Below, one piece after another: positions 8,732-17,803 of a stretch of DNA of 64,000 nt (its first letter is position 1; every line of letters starts with the position of its first letter). The notes under the pieces are model-generated. The model was not told where the DNA came from, ran no database searches, and worked only from the letters and a program-made list of their open reading frames with translations. The stretch is from assembly GCF_020532705.1 (NCBI RefSeq), contig NZ_JAJAVD010000004.1, positions 186,001 through 250,000 of the forward strand, in the 5' to 3' direction. The stretch comes from Methylobacillus caricis (GTDB lineage Bacteria > Pseudomonadota > Gammaproteobacteria > Burkholderiales > Methylophilaceae). The position numbers and the translations under genes are program-made.

Positions 8732-10360
8732 CGACTACTAGCCCTTCTCTGTCTGCAATGGATTCTGCTAGGAGCCGCATTGGCTGCGCCTGCTTTCCAG
8801 AACGAGTCCTCTATAGAATCCCATTTTCATGATGGCATTATCTGCCTGCAGAAAACTGATGCCGAATGTGCGAAACTTGCCCTCAATCTGATTCCCAGCC
8901 AGTCCATCTATGCAAAATTACTTGCTGGAAACATCGCTGCTGCGGAAAAAGATTTCGACACGGCATTCCGCCTGTTGTTGCCACTTAAAGCCAATCCAAC
9001 ACTGAATGCTGAAGCAGCCGCAAGTTTACACGCAAGCCTTGCCGTCGCCTACGATAACCAGCCGGATACAATGCGTTCATTGGAACATCGCGTAACCGCC
9101 GAACGCTTTCTCAACACGCCCCAGAGCCTGCAACAAAACCATGAAATGATCTGGCAAAGCCTGAGCCAGCTTCCAGCCAGCGATCTGGTAACGATGCGCG
9201 GCGACAGCATGGACACCGACGTCCAAGGCTGGATCGACTTGGCACTGGCAGCCAAAGAGCAAGATAGTAATGCCCTCAGCAACTGGGGGAAATTTTACCC
9301 AGGACATCCCGCAGCATTGGGTTTTAGCGAGGAATTGCTGACAAGGCATCCAAGCCCGGCGACAAGCACAACAACTCCCATGGCAGAGCCAGGCGACAAA
9401 ATAGGCTTGATATTGCCATTTTCCACCGAAATGTACTATCCCGCAGCAGATGCAATTGAGCAAGGCTTTGCGGCTGCCCAACAACAAGCCGGGGATCAGA
9501 GAGAGCTTAAGCTTTACGCCACCACCGGTGATAAAGAAGCCATTGTCAGCGTCTACCAGCAAGCCGTCAGCGATGGCGTCAAGATGGTACTTGGCCCATT
9601 AACGCGTGATGAAGCCACCGCCCTGAGCCAGCAACCAGAATTACCTGTGCTCACACTTGCCCTCAACCAACCTACGGATAATGGACAATATCCAGCCACA
9701 CTGCATATTTACGGACTTCCACTTGAATTAGAAGTTGCTCAGGTTGTTCAGATGGCGCAGCGCCTGGGTATGCAGACGGCTACCGTGGTCATTGGTGGCA
9801 ATGGTCTCGCCTTGCGTATGGCACAGGCATTTATCGATAAGTGGAATGCATCTGGCGGGCAAATCACGTTGCAACTCGCAGCAGCAGAGAGCAGCAGTCC
9901 AACAGAACTACAAGCACAGATCAATGCCAATCCCGCCGACATGATATTCATTGCGGCCAATGCCGAAGAGGCTCGTACCCTCCGCCCATATCTGGATGCC
10001 GCCACCCCCACCTTTGGCATATCGCACCTTTATGCTGGCATCCCACATGATGCCAGCGACGATGTGCTTTCCGCAGTACGCTTCATCGACATGCCCTGGC
10101 TGCTAAAACCAGACGCCGCAGAGTTCTCTGCCTACAAGAACGCCGCATCCGACCTCCCTCCTGGAGAAATGCAACGCTGGTTTGCACTGGGAGTCGATGC
10201 TTACAATATCCTGGACAGGCTGAGCCGCAACCCTGGGCAACCTTTCATGCTGCAAGGACTGACTGGCAAGATCAGTGTCAACAGCTCGGGGGAAATCACA
10301 CGCGAGCTCACCAGTGCCCATTTCAGCAATAATGGCCTGGTGGTGGAAAACTCACCGTGA
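8723..10360 (+). CDS. lpoA: LpoA/YraM-like penicillin-binding protein activator
   Basis: Periplasmic protein of 545 residues that matches the LppC/LpoA family: an N-terminal helical TPR-like region (about 30-215) and a C-terminal periplasmic-binding-protein-like fold (about 225-540; opens DKIGLILPFSTEMYYPAADAI). In E. coli LpoA is an outer-membrane lipoprotein that activates PBP1A. Here the signal peptide (about residues 1-21, ending LAA before PAF) has no convincing lipobox cysteine, so it may be soluble in the periplasm. It heads an lpoA-yraN-diaA-dolP block, the same order as E. coli yraMNOP, and overlaps the divergent rsmI start. Confidence 0.87.
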   Translation: MIQRLLALLCLQWILLGAALAAPAFQNESSIESHFHDGIICLQKTDAECAKLALNLIPSQSIYAKLLAGNIAAAEKDFDTAFRLLLPLKANPTLNAEAAASLHASLAVAYDNQPDTMRSLEHRVTAERFLNTPQSLQQNHEMIWQSLSQLPASDLVTMRGDSMDTDVQGWIDLALAAKEQDSNALSNWGKFYPGHPAALGFSEELLTRHPSPATSTTTPMAEPGDKIGLILPFSTEMYYPAADAIEQGFAAAQQQAGDQRELKLYATTGDKEAIVSVYQQAVSDGVKMVLGPLTRDEATALSQQPELPVLTLALNQPTDNGQYPATLHIYGLPLELEVAQVVQMAQRLGMQTATVVIGGNGLALRMAQAFIDKWNASGGQITLQLAAAESSSPTELQAQINANPADMIFIAANAEEARTLRPYLDAATPTFGISHLYAGIPHDASDDVLSAVRFIDMPWLLKPDAAEFSAYKNAASDLPPGEMQRWFALGVDAYNILDRLSRNPGQPFMLQGLTGKISVNSSGEITRELTSAHFSNNGLVVENSP

Positions 10361-10698
10361 AGATACGTGGTGACAGTGCCGAGCAATTGGCGGCCGACTA
10401 TCTGCAAGAACAAGGCCTCCAGCTGGTCACAAGAAACTACCATTGCCGGTTTGGTGAAATCGACCTGATTATGCAAGAGCAGAAAACATTGGTTTTTGTT
10501 GAAGTACGTCTGCGCAGCCATGCTCAATTTGGAGGCGCAATCGCAAGTATCACCCCCAGCAAACAATCCAGGTTATTACGCACCGCCGAGCATTATCTAC
10601 AGCGGCATGGCGACGCAGCCTGTAGGTTTGATGCCATACTGATGGAACAGCTGGACAGCGCCAGCATCCAGTGGATAAAAGACGCTTTTAGCGCATAA
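10357..10698 (+). CDS. yraN: YraN family endonuclease-fold protein (UPF0102)
   Basis: Small protein (113 residues) with the Holliday-junction-resolvase-like PD-(D/E)XK fold: GEIDLIMQEQKTLVFVEVRLR near residues 29-49 carries the E, D and E-x-V elements, although the usual lysine of VEVK is replaced by R. Cellular role is not well established. The start is a GTG overlapping the lpoA stop (GTGA), which indicates translational coupling. The C-terminus is short and ends in WIKDAFSA, as usual for the family. Confidence 0.9.
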   Translation: MKIRGDSAEQLAADYLQEQGLQLVTRNYHCRFGEIDLIMQEQKTLVFVEVRLRSHAQFGGAIASITPSKQSRLLRTAEHYLQRHGDAACRFDAILMEQLDSASIQWIKDAFSA

Positions 10699-10770
10699 GG
10701 CACAGCACTCAACATAACAAGCTCGGTTCGGCTAGCAACTATACTTAGCATATTTTAAGAAGCATCAATC

Positions 10771-11364
10771 ATGACAGACCTCAGCGCCCGCATTGCCAAT
10801 CACTTTGAGGAAAGCGGCCGCCTCAAACTTGAATTGGGTGCATTGCTGGCAGCGCCTATTGCAAACGCGGCAGAAATGATCGTACAAGCCTTGCTGAATG
10901 AAAAAAAAGTACTGGCTTGCGGTAATGGCGGCTCTGCTTCCAGTGCCCAATACTTTGCCTCGCGCATGCTAAACCGTTATGAAATGGAGCGCCCCGGGCT
11001 TGCTGCCATCGCCTTGCCCGCAGACATTTCAACCCTGACATCGATTGCCAATGACAATCATTTTGAGCAGGTATTCTCGCGCCAGATATCGGCATTGGGC
11101 CATCACGGGGATGTACTGCTGGCACTCAGCACAAGCGGCAACTCCAAAAACATACTGCGTGCGATTACTGCGGCCAAGGAATCCGGACTTACGGTGATTG
11201 CTTTCAGCGGCGGTGATGGCAGCGGCCTGGTTGAACTTCTTGGTGAAGAAGATATCCATATCGGTGTACCTCACGAACACCCCGCCAGGATTCAGGAAGT
11301 GTATATTCTTACCCTGCATTGCATTTGCGATGCTATCGACTGTCTTTTGTTAGGAGTGAATTAA
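10771..11364 (+). CDS. diaA: DiaA-like SIS-domain protein (DnaA-associating, or phosphoheptose-isomerase-like)
   Basis: Single SIS domain protein, 197 residues, with GNGGSASSAQ (about 51-60) and STSGNSKN, the sugar-phosphate loop signatures. DiaA binds DnaA and promotes timely initiation in E. coli; GmhA, which has nearly the same fold, makes heptose phosphate for LPS. I favour DiaA because the gene lies in the lpoA-yraN-diaA-dolP order. Sequence reading cannot fully exclude GmhA. Confidence 0.85.
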   Translation: MTDLSARIANHFEESGRLKLELGALLAAPIANAAEMIVQALLNEKKVLACGNGGSASSAQYFASRMLNRYEMERPGLAAIALPADISTLTSIANDNHFEQVFSRQISALGHHGDVLLALSTSGNSKNILRAITAAKESGLTVIAFSGGDGSGLVELLGEEDIHIGVPHEHPARIQEVYILTLHCICDAIDCLLLGVN

Positions 11365-11366
11365 AC

Positions 11367-11936
11367 ATGCGTTCCATTACCCCATTGCTGCTGGCCCTGG
11401 TGATTTCCAGCCAGCTTGCTGCCTGTGTCCCGGTTGTCATTGGCGGCGCAGCCGCAGGCGGTGCCATGGCTGCAGATCGTAGAACTTCTGGCATTTATAT
11501 TGAAGATCAGAATATCGAACTTAAAGCCTCAAAAGCCATTGCTGACGAGCTTGGAACCAAGAACCACATTACCGTGACCAGCTACAATCGCAACCTGTTG
11601 TTGACTGGTGAAGCGGTGGATGCAGCAAGCAAAGCCGCCGCTGAGGCTGCCACCAAAAAAATAGAGAATGTACGCAATGTGACCAATGAGATTGTTATTG
11701 ATACCAAGAGCACACTGTCTGAACGCAATAACGATGCCTACATCACATCCAAGGTCAAGGCGCGCATGTTGAAGGAAAACCGTTTCCCGGCAAACTATGT
11801 CAAGGTCGTGACTGAAGCCACTACCGTATTCCTGATGGGTCTGGTCTCGCGCCAGGAGGCTGAAGATGCCGTTGATATTGCACGTAGTACAAACGGTGTA
11901 GGCAAAGTGGTCAAGGTGTTCGAGTATGTAGATTAA
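11367..11936 (+). CDS. dolP: DolP (YraP)-like BON-domain outer-membrane lipoprotein
   Basis: Lipoprotein of 189 residues. The signal peptide ends in LAAC, with the lipidated cysteine at residue 20, and a Gly/Ala-rich linker follows. Two BON domains (about 45-110 and 120-189) fill the rest; BON domains bind phospholipid, and E. coli DolP supports outer-membrane integrity. An upstream in-frame start at 11319 would lie inside diaA and would spoil the signal peptide, so I chose the ATG at 11367, which has AGGAG at the right distance. It is two bases after the diaA stop. Confidence 0.92.
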   Translation: MRSITPLLLALVISSQLAACVPVVIGGAAAGGAMAADRRTSGIYIEDQNIELKASKAIADELGTKNHITVTSYNRNLLLTGEAVDAASKAAAEAATKKIENVRNVTNEIVIDTKSTLSERNNDAYITSKVKARMLKENRFPANYVKVVTEATTVFLMGLVSRQEAEDAVDIARSTNGVGKVVKVFEYVD

Positions 11937-12047
11937 TGAGCTGCGCAACCGACTCAGGAGGCTGCCACCATTTACCGGGCGGCAACCCCTGAGCGCGGAT
12001 TGCAATGCTACAATTTAAGGCTATCTCCAAAGATTACGGTTAACGGC

Positions 12048-12359
12048 ATGAGCACGACAGACAAATCAGGTATCAACGAAATCATCATTCAGGGCTTGAC
12101 TCGCGCAGGCAAGCCTTTCCGCCCCAGCGACTGGGTTGACAGGATGTGCAGCACCTATGCCACTTTTGGGGCTGACCGCAAACTGCGCTATTCGCCCTAT
12201 CTCAAGCCACGCGTGGTAGAAGGTATTCGTTGCCTGGCCGTTGACCTCCAGCTCAAGGTCAGCAATCCAGAGGGCTTTACCCAGCTCATGCATTTTGCAG
12301 AAGAGAATCAACTCAATGTTCTCGATGCCGCAGGCAACAGCATCCCGGTTCCAAACTAA
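12048..12359 (+). CDS. DUF3579 family protein
   Basis: Protein of 103 residues of a family largely restricted to betaproteobacteria, with the conserved IIIQGLTRAGKPFRPSDW opening, FGADRKLRYSPYLKP and a C-terminal LNVLDAAG. Function is unknown. An upstream start at 12000 is possible, but the ATG at 12048 aligns with where family members begin. No signal peptide is seen, so it is probably cytoplasmic. Confidence 0.85.
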   Translation: MSTTDKSGINEIIIQGLTRAGKPFRPSDWVDRMCSTYATFGADRKLRYSPYLKPRVVEGIRCLAVDLQLKVSNPEGFTQLMHFAEENQLNVLDAAGNSIPVPN

Positions 12360-12377
12360 AAGATTCCCAGCTCATGA

Positions 12378-12403
12378 ATGCCGTATACAGCTGTATACGG
12401 CAT
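12378..12403. repeat. Perfect 26-base palindrome
   Basis: ATGCCGTATACAG followed directly by its exact reverse complement, with no loop bases. It lies 19 bases after the DUF3579 stop and about 100 bases before the next gene. No T-run follows, so a standard terminator is doubtful. A dimeric regulator site or a cruciform is an alternative. Confidence 0.75.
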
Positions 12404-12502
12404 GGCTATTAGACCTGACGGCCTGCAAGGTTCTCGCTCAGACACCGTGACAAATCAGCCAAGACTAATTACCATCCCCATATATTAAGGGGGTAATTGG
12501 TA

Positions 12503-14080
12503 ATGATCTTGAATCTGAACGTGCCTGCGCTGGTTGAAAAACCACTGATTATTGCAGAAACGCGACCACACAGAATCGCAAAGTTTCTCAACTCGCTGCC
12601 CGTCACCAATGCCCCCGAAACTGCACTGGCACTCCAGGAAGAGCTGGAGATACTCAATCGCCAGAAAATCTCCCCCGATGCTAGAAGTAAAGCATTGGAA
12701 ACCTATCGCCCCATGGTGATAGAGATTACCGACAGCCTGACCACACATTTTTGCAACGCCGCCCTACCGCTTTCCGAGCAGGAAAAAAGTGATGCCGCAC
12801 TCGCTTGTGCGTTGTGGATCGAATTGGGATATGGATACAAACTGGTGCTGCTGGACCAGGAGGCCAAGCTCTTCAAGTTTGGTCATAACAAGTTACTGGC
12901 CTTAAGCATCCAGCGTGCGATGGATGCAATTCGCCGATTAAATATCATTCATTATCAAACCTACCATTCTCCGAGTACCGGAATATGGACAGAATTACAC
13001 CAGCTTTACCAGTTTGCAGTCTTGCGCTCGCTGCAAAACATTGAGACAGAGGACCAACCTATACTTCCAGGACCAGGCGACAGCACCATCAGCCATGTTT
13101 ACAAACAAGCCCTGCTAATCAGCCTGATTGATCCTCAGCATTTATCAGCAAAAGACATCAAACAAGTCAACGATTATATTAAGCGCTTTGCAAGCCTGGC
13201 GCAGATACAGTCGCCAGGAACTTTTGACAGCTCGGTTGGCATTTTCCTGATTTCATCCAACCAGGATACCCCCCCAGTCGCTCATGGTAAAAGCAAGAAG
13301 AAAGTAGATCCTGACAATGACCTGTTGTTGATCACCACGGACCTGGCAAGACAGGTTCACAATCACATCAAGCTATTACAAGCTGGTCAGAATTTATTGA
13401 GTACAGGCCTGCCGGAACATGCCAATCAGCCAAGATATCAGGACTTGCTGGCATACTTGTTACGCCACTGGGGCGCCTCACCCAAACGGATATTCAACCG
13501 TACCGCAAAGAACGATGGGATAGAACTTCTGATCGGACTCAATTCCTTGCATTACGCCATCAGTGGAAAAGCATATCAAGCGCCAGGATCCGCTACCGCC
13601 ATCCCATCTTCAGAAAAAGAATCTGCAACGATCACCACCTTAAAGCCGTCACGTTGGCAAGTGGTCAACATCAGTGCAGGTGGGATGGCTTTACGTAAAC
13701 TGCCTGTCACCGATTGCCATATACATATAGGAGATCTGGTCGGGGTCAAGATCACGCCTTCCTCCCATTGGTCACTAGCCTCGCTCCGCTGGGCCAGCCA
13801 TCATGACAACCACCAATTAGAGATTGGCATACAGATGATTTCGCCTGACGCAAAACCTGCCGGGGCAAGGATCGTAAACCAGGATGACTTCGTCCCTGTA
13901 CTGCTGTTGCCAGAGATACCTGCCTTGAAGCAACACGCCTCTCTGATCGCTTCCCCTGGTACTTACAGTCCGGCCCGGCTCATGGACCTTGAGGAAAATG
14001 GCACAATACAGCGTATTATGGTGACGCGGTTAGTCGAGCGCAGCCATCACTTCGATAGATTTTATTTCAGCGTGCTTTAG
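12503..14080 (+). CDS. Large protein with C-terminal PilZ-like domain
   Basis: Predicted cytoplasmic protein of 525 residues, mostly helical, with no signal peptide or membrane segment. The C-terminal part (about 385-500) resembles a PilZ domain: WQVVNISAGGMAL carries the NxSxxG motif, followed by beta-rich sequence. I do not see the RxxxR motif that normally completes the c-di-GMP site, so binding is uncertain. The long N-terminal region is not one I recognise. The ATG at 12503 has AAGGGGG nine bases upstream and is preferred over the TTG at 12497. It converges on an EAL phosphodiesterase gene only 33 bases away, which suggests a link to c-di-GMP. Confidence 0.65.
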   Translation: MILNLNVPALVEKPLIIAETRPHRIAKFLNSLPVTNAPETALALQEELEILNRQKISPDARSKALETYRPMVIEITDSLTTHFCNAALPLSEQEKSDAALACALWIELGYGYKLVLLDQEAKLFKFGHNKLLALSIQRAMDAIRRLNIIHYQTYHSPSTGIWTELHQLYQFAVLRSLQNIETEDQPILPGPGDSTISHVYKQALLISLIDPQHLSAKDIKQVNDYIKRFASLAQIQSPGTFDSSVGIFLISSNQDTPPVAHGKSKKKVDPDNDLLLITTDLARQVHNHIKLLQAGQNLLSTGLPEHANQPRYQDLLAYLLRHWGASPKRIFNRTAKNDGIELLIGLNSLHYAISGKAYQAPGSATAIPSSEKESATITTLKPSRWQVVNISAGGMALRKLPVTDCHIHIGDLVGVKITPSSHWSLASLRWASHHDNHQLEIGIQMISPDAKPAGARIVNQDDFVPVLLLPEIPALKQHASLIASPGTYSPARLMDLEENGTIQRIMVTRLVERSHHFDRFYFSVL

Positions 14081-14113
14081 CACCAAAACAGAAGGTATGG
14101 CAAAGTCATTGCA

Positions 14114-15376
14114 CTATTTAGGTGCGATCATTTCCTCGCTCCACTGGATATCAAAACAAAGCACAGCAATTTTCCCATCCAATACAACCGCCATCGAAAG
14201 GGTAACGCACAACTGCCCGGTTGCAATGGAAAGATAAGGACGGGTCATCTGCAATGAACCCGGATTCTGCAACGCCCTGCGTAGATAAGGCCTGCGTAGC
14301 CAGATAGCCCCATCGCCTTCGGCCAATGGTTGATAGCGCTGACTGACTCTTAGGGCTGCCGTCTCGCCGGCCAACAGACTGGAACCCAATTGCACTCCCT
14401 GTTGATCGAGAATATAACAACGATCAGCCCTATTCAACGCAAGCAAAGCCTGGCATGCCATGTCAGGAGGATCACCAGCTTGCATTTGCCTGACAGCGGA
14501 CTTAAATGCCTGTCCATAAAAATCAAGGCACTTTTGGCTTAATTCAAAGGATGATGACACTTGGTAGCGCCGAAACAGATCGTTTACTTTAATGGACTCA
14601 TCTTCAATGCATAGCTGCGAATCCGGCATGCCAAAATAATTGCCCTGAACCAGATCAACATCTGTTTCCATGGCAATCATGGCTTCTTCCACAGTCTCTA
14701 TGCCTTCAATCAAGACCAGGCTGCCAGCCTCGTGAATCAGCGAAACAATGCCGGGCAAGAGCCGCCTCACCATGGATTTTTGCATTGCCTGCACAATCAT
14801 GGAGCGATCCAGCTTGACGATATCTGGTGCCAAACGCCAGATGCGCTCAAAATTAGACTGCCCGGCGCCAAAATCATCGATCGCTACCAGGCATCCCAAT
14901 TCTTTATAAAAGCCGACAGATTCAGAAAGCTGCACCTCGTCATCTATCGCTCCCTCCATAATCTCCACCACCACTTGTTCTGGCAACACTCCGTGATATG
15001 CCAGCAATTCCTGGAAGAAGGAACCATAATATTTTCCCTGCACAATGACACGAGGGTCCACATTCAGGAACAGCCAGCTTGCCTCACCTTGTTTCATCCT
15101 GCAGTAATTATGCATATGCAAGGCTCTGGAAAGCCTGTCCAGATGCACAATGCCAGCTTCATCCAGCGCACGCGAAAATATTTGATAGGGTGGTATCTGA
15201 ATATCGCCTTGCGATGCACGTAACAATCCCTCGTAACCGACAACACGACAATGGGAAAGACTATAAATCGGCTGAAAAGCACTTCTCAGTTCTACTTCCT
15301 GATAAGTAGCAAATACCTTTCCGCTAGCATCGGACTCTTCTGAAAAGAAAAATGCTTCTGATATCTTTGAGGTCAT
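14114..15376 (-). CDS. EAL-domain c-di-GMP phosphodiesterase with C-terminal sensor domain
   Basis: About 420 residues. The EAL domain occupies roughly residues 25-260 and keeps the catalytic set: EGLLRA (EAL position), LNVDP, the E of VEIMEG, AIDDFGAG, the K of DIVKLD, and EGIET. It is therefore predicted to hydrolyse c-di-GMP. The C-terminal 150 residues, with RCYILDQQGVQLG and RRPYLRRALQ, resemble a Cache/PAS-like sensor. There is no GGDEF domain and no membrane segment. The frame stays open to 15451, but the ATG at 15376 follows AAGGGG and GAG and fits the domain start better. Confidence 0.88.
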   Translation of the reverse strand: MTSKISEAFFFSEESDASGKVFATYQEVELRSAFQPIYSLSHCRVVGYEGLLRASQGDIQIPPYQIFSRALDEAGIVHLDRLSRALHMHNYCRMKQGEASWLFLNVDPRVIVQGKYYGSFFQELLAYHGVLPEQVVVEIMEGAIDDEVQLSESVGFYKELGCLVAIDDFGAGQSNFERIWRLAPDIVKLDRSMIVQAMQKSMVRRLLPGIVSLIHEAGSLVLIEGIETVEEAMIAMETDVDLVQGNYFGMPDSQLCIEDESIKVNDLFRRYQVSSSFELSQKCLDFYGQAFKSAVRQMQAGDPPDMACQALLALNRADRCYILDQQGVQLGSSLLAGETAALRVSQRYQPLAEGDGAIWLRRPYLRRALQNPGSLQMTRPYLSIATGQLCVTLSMAVVLDGKIAVLCFDIQWSEEMIAPK

Positions 15377-15593
15377 TGTCTCAACTTGCCCCTTTATAAA
15401 TGTCGGCATTGCTTGCATGCTAATAGTTCTGACTTTACAAAATGCAAGCATCCCAGCAATATTTATGCCCGAATTGAATACTTCACTTGAAGGATTTTTT
15501 TCGCTACGATAGCGAGATTGCTTGAATTAACCGTTACGGCCTCACGACGACGACACATAATCCTAGCGAAACCATTAACAACTAGAGGTTCAA

Positions 15594-15920
15594 ATGAGCG
15601 AACATATTACCCATATCAGTGACGACACTTTCGATCAGGAAGTTTTGCAATCCCAGGTACCCGTTCTGGTAGATTACTGGGCGGAATGGTGTGGTCCATG
15701 CAAAATGATCGCTCCTATCTTGGACGAAATTTCCAAGGAATACGCAGATCGCCTGAAAATCGCCAAGCTAAACATTGATGAGAACCAGAACACTCCTCCT
15801 AAATATGGCATTCGTGGCATTCCAACCCTCATGCTGTTCAAGAATGGAAATGTCGAAGCTACCAAAGTAGGAGCCTTGTCAAAGTCTCAGCTAACAGCCT
15901 TTATTGACAGCAATATTTAA
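15594..15920 (+). CDS. trxA: Thioredoxin 1
   Basis: Canonical 108-residue thioredoxin. The redox motif WCGPC is at residues 32-36, the buried Asp27 is in LVDYW, and the cis-proline loop is in RGIPTLMLF. It reduces cytoplasmic disulfides with thioredoxin reductase. AGAGG precedes the ATG. It lies just upstream of rho, a common proteobacterial arrangement; the 131-base gap between them holds a long inverted repeat. Confidence 0.98.
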   Translation: MSEHITHISDDTFDQEVLQSQVPVLVDYWAEWCGPCKMIAPILDEISKEYADRLKIAKLNIDENQNTPPKYGIRGIPTLMLFKNGNVEATKVGALSKSQLTAFIDSNI

Positions 15921-15934
15921 TAGCGCTACTCTAG

Positions 15935-15985
15935 CGTCAGGTTCCACTTTTAATTACTCATGTAATGCCTTTCGGGAACCTGACG
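15935..15985 (+). repeat. Inverted repeat (nested hairpin) between trxA and rho
   Basis: CGTCAGGTTCC at 15935-15945 pairs perfectly with GGAACCTGACG at 15975-15985. Inside the 29-base loop, ATTAC-TCAT-GTAAT forms a second short hairpin. TTTATC follows. It may end trxA transcription or belong to the rho leader, where autoregulation is known in other bacteria; the loop is long for a simple terminator. Confidence 0.6.
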
Positions 15986-16051
15986 TTTATCTCAAAATAA
16001 TCCCCGTTAAGTTTTTCGCAGCTGTTCCAATTCCCAACGAGCCCTCCCAAT

Positions 16052-17311
16052 ATGCATTTATCCGACCTGAAACACCTACCTGTCACCGAATTAGTCGAAA
16101 TGGCCATTGCCAATGAAATCGACGGCGCCAGTCGCATGCGAAAGCAAGATCTCATTTTCGCCATTTTGAAAAACAAGGCCAAGAAAGGCGACAGCATATT
16201 TGGTGACGGCACACTGGAGGTACTGCAAGACGGTTTTGGCTTTTTGCGTTCGCCAGATACATCTTATCTAGCGGGGCCAGATGACATCTATGTTTCGCCC
16301 TCGCAAATCCGGCGATTCAATCTGCATACTGGCGATACCATCCAGGGTGAAATCCGCACACCAAAAGACGGTGAACGTTATTTTGCATTGGTAAAGGTAG
16401 ACAGCGTCAATGGTGAAGCTCCGGAAAACAGCAAGCATAAGATCCTGTTTGAAAACTTAACGCCGCTCTTCCCTACCAAGCCATTGATCCTGGAAAGAGA
16501 CATCCGCAGCGAAGAGAACATTACCGGCCGCGTCATCGACATGATTGCTCCTATCGGCAAGGGCCAGCGCGGCTTACTGGTTGCACCACCAAAATCTGGC
16601 AAGACCGTGATGATGCAACACATTGCACACGCGATTACAGCCAATCACCCTGATGTCATCCTGATAGTCCTGATGATTGATGAGCGCCCGGAAGAGGTCA
16701 CGGAAATGACTCGTTCAGTCAAGGGCGAGGTAGTAGCGTCCACCTTTGACGAACCTGCAACTCGCCACGTGCAAGTAGCAGAAATGGTGCTGGAAAAAGC
16801 CAAACGCCTGGTGGAACACAAAAAAGACGTGGTTATCCTGTTGGACTCCATCACCCGCCTTGCTCGTGCCTACAATACCGTTGTCCCAGCATCCGGCAAG
16901 GTATTGACTGGCGGCGTGGATGCCAACGCTTTGCAGCGCCCGAAGCGCTTCTTCGGGGCAGCCCGCAATATCGAAGAAGGTGGATCGCTCACCATCATTG
17001 GTACCGCACTGGTGGATACCGGCTCTCGCATGGATGACGTCATCTACGAAGAATTCAAGGGCACAGGCAATTCCGAATTACACCTGGACCGCCGCATGGC
17101 AGAAAAGCGCATATACCCTGCGATCAACGTCAACAAGTCTGGCACCCGCCGCGAAGAACTGCTGATTGAGAAAGACGTACTGCAGAAAATCTGGGTGCTG
17201 CGCAAACTGCTGTATCCGATGGATGACTTGGAAGCGATGGAATTCCTGTTGGACAAGCTCAAGGCCACCAAAAACAACGGCGACTTCTTTGACTCTATGC
17301 GCAGAGGCTAG
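16052..17311 (+). CDS. rho: Transcription termination factor Rho
   Basis: Hexameric RNA-dependent ATPase that ends transcription. Length 419 is typical. The N-terminal Rho domain ([18 protein letters not shown]) is followed by an OSB-like RNA-binding domain with DGFGFLRS, the P-loop APPKSGKT (about 178-185), the Walker B region [15 protein letters not shown], and [20 protein letters not shown] (Q/R loops). No strong Shine-Dalgarno precedes the ATG, but it aligns with the normal family start. Confidence 0.98.
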   Translation: MHLSDLKHLPVTELVEMAIANEIDGASRMRKQDLIFAILKNKAKKGDSIFGDGTLEVLQDGFGFLRSPDTSYLAGPDDIYVSPSQIRRFNLHTGDTIQGEIRTPKDGERYFALVKVDSVNGEAPENSKHKILFENLTPLFPTKPLILERDIRSEENITGRVIDMIAPIGKGQRGLLVAPPKSGKTVMMQHIAHAITANHPDVILIVLMIDERPEEVTEMTRSVKGEVVASTFDEPATRHVQVAEMVLEKAKRLVEHKKDVVILLDSITRLARAYNTVVPASGKVLTGGVDANALQRPKRFFGAARNIEEGGSLTIIGTALVDTGSRMDDVIYEEFKGTGNSELHLDRRMAEKRIYPAINVNKSGTRREELLIEKDVLQKIWVLRKLLYPMDDLEAMEFLLDKLKATKNNGDFFDSMRRG

Positions 17312-17333
17312 AGAAAGAAACAGTAAGCTTTTG

Positions 17334-17362
17334 TTGCAAAATCCTGGCGGGATTACTATAAT
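17334..17362 (+). promoter_or_regulatory. Sigma70 promoter for rpmE
   Basis: TTGCAA (17334-17339), 17-base spacer, TATAAT (17357-17362). The -10 is a perfect consensus and the spacing is ideal. It lies 70 bases upstream of the rpmE start and 22 bases after the rho stop. Confidence 0.8.
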
Positions 17363-17432
17363 TCCGCTTTTCCGCTTTAGGTGGAAACCCCATTTATCCG
17401 CCGCACAAACCGGCAACACAGAGGTAAACATT

Positions 17433-17675
17433 ATGAAACCCGGCATTCACCCAGAATATCGTGAAGTTGTATTCCAGGACATCGGCGCTGATTTCAGCTT
17501 CCTGACACGCTCCACTATTGCAGCCAGAGACACCATCAAGTGGACTGACGGCAAAGAATACCCATTGATCAAGATTGAAGTTTCATCTCAATCTCATCCT
17601 TTCTATACAGGCAAGCAGAAGATTCTTGACACTGCCGGTCGTGTTGAGAAGTTCCGCCAAAAATACGGCATGTAA
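17433..17675 (+). CDS. rpmE2: 50S ribosomal protein L31, type B (zinc-free)
   Basis: 80 residues beginning [16 protein letters not shown]. It has the long type B form, lacks the CxxC zinc ligands, and contains SHPFYTGKQ and VEKFRQKYG. Zinc-free L31 paralogs often replace the zinc form when zinc is scarce, but in many betaproteobacteria type B is the main copy. The ATG is preceded by AGAGG. It has its own consensus promoter and an intrinsic terminator, so it is probably monocistronic. Confidence 0.96.
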   Translation: MKPGIHPEYREVVFQDIGADFSFLTRSTIAARDTIKWTDGKEYPLIKIEVSSQSHPFYTGKQKILDTAGRVEKFRQKYGM

Positions 17676-17700
17676 TCCCAGAATTACATGTTTTGGTAAA

Positions 17701-17726
17701 AAGGGCAGCCTTGGCTGCCTTTTTTG
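17701..17726 (+). terminator. Intrinsic terminator after rpmE
   Basis: GGCAG, six-base loop, CTGCC, then a run of six T. It fits the end of the rpmE transcript. Confidence 0.85.
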
Positions 17727-17803
17727 TTTTCCTTCGCTGGAACGACGATTAAAATACCCGGTATTGGCAATGGCAGCCCTCATTACAAGAAAAAAGGATA
17801 TTC

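Noticed and set aside
10771-11364. GmhA (phosphoheptose isomerase) instead of DiaA
   Set aside because: The fold is shared, but the conserved order with lpoA, yraN and dolP favours DiaA; not fully excluded.
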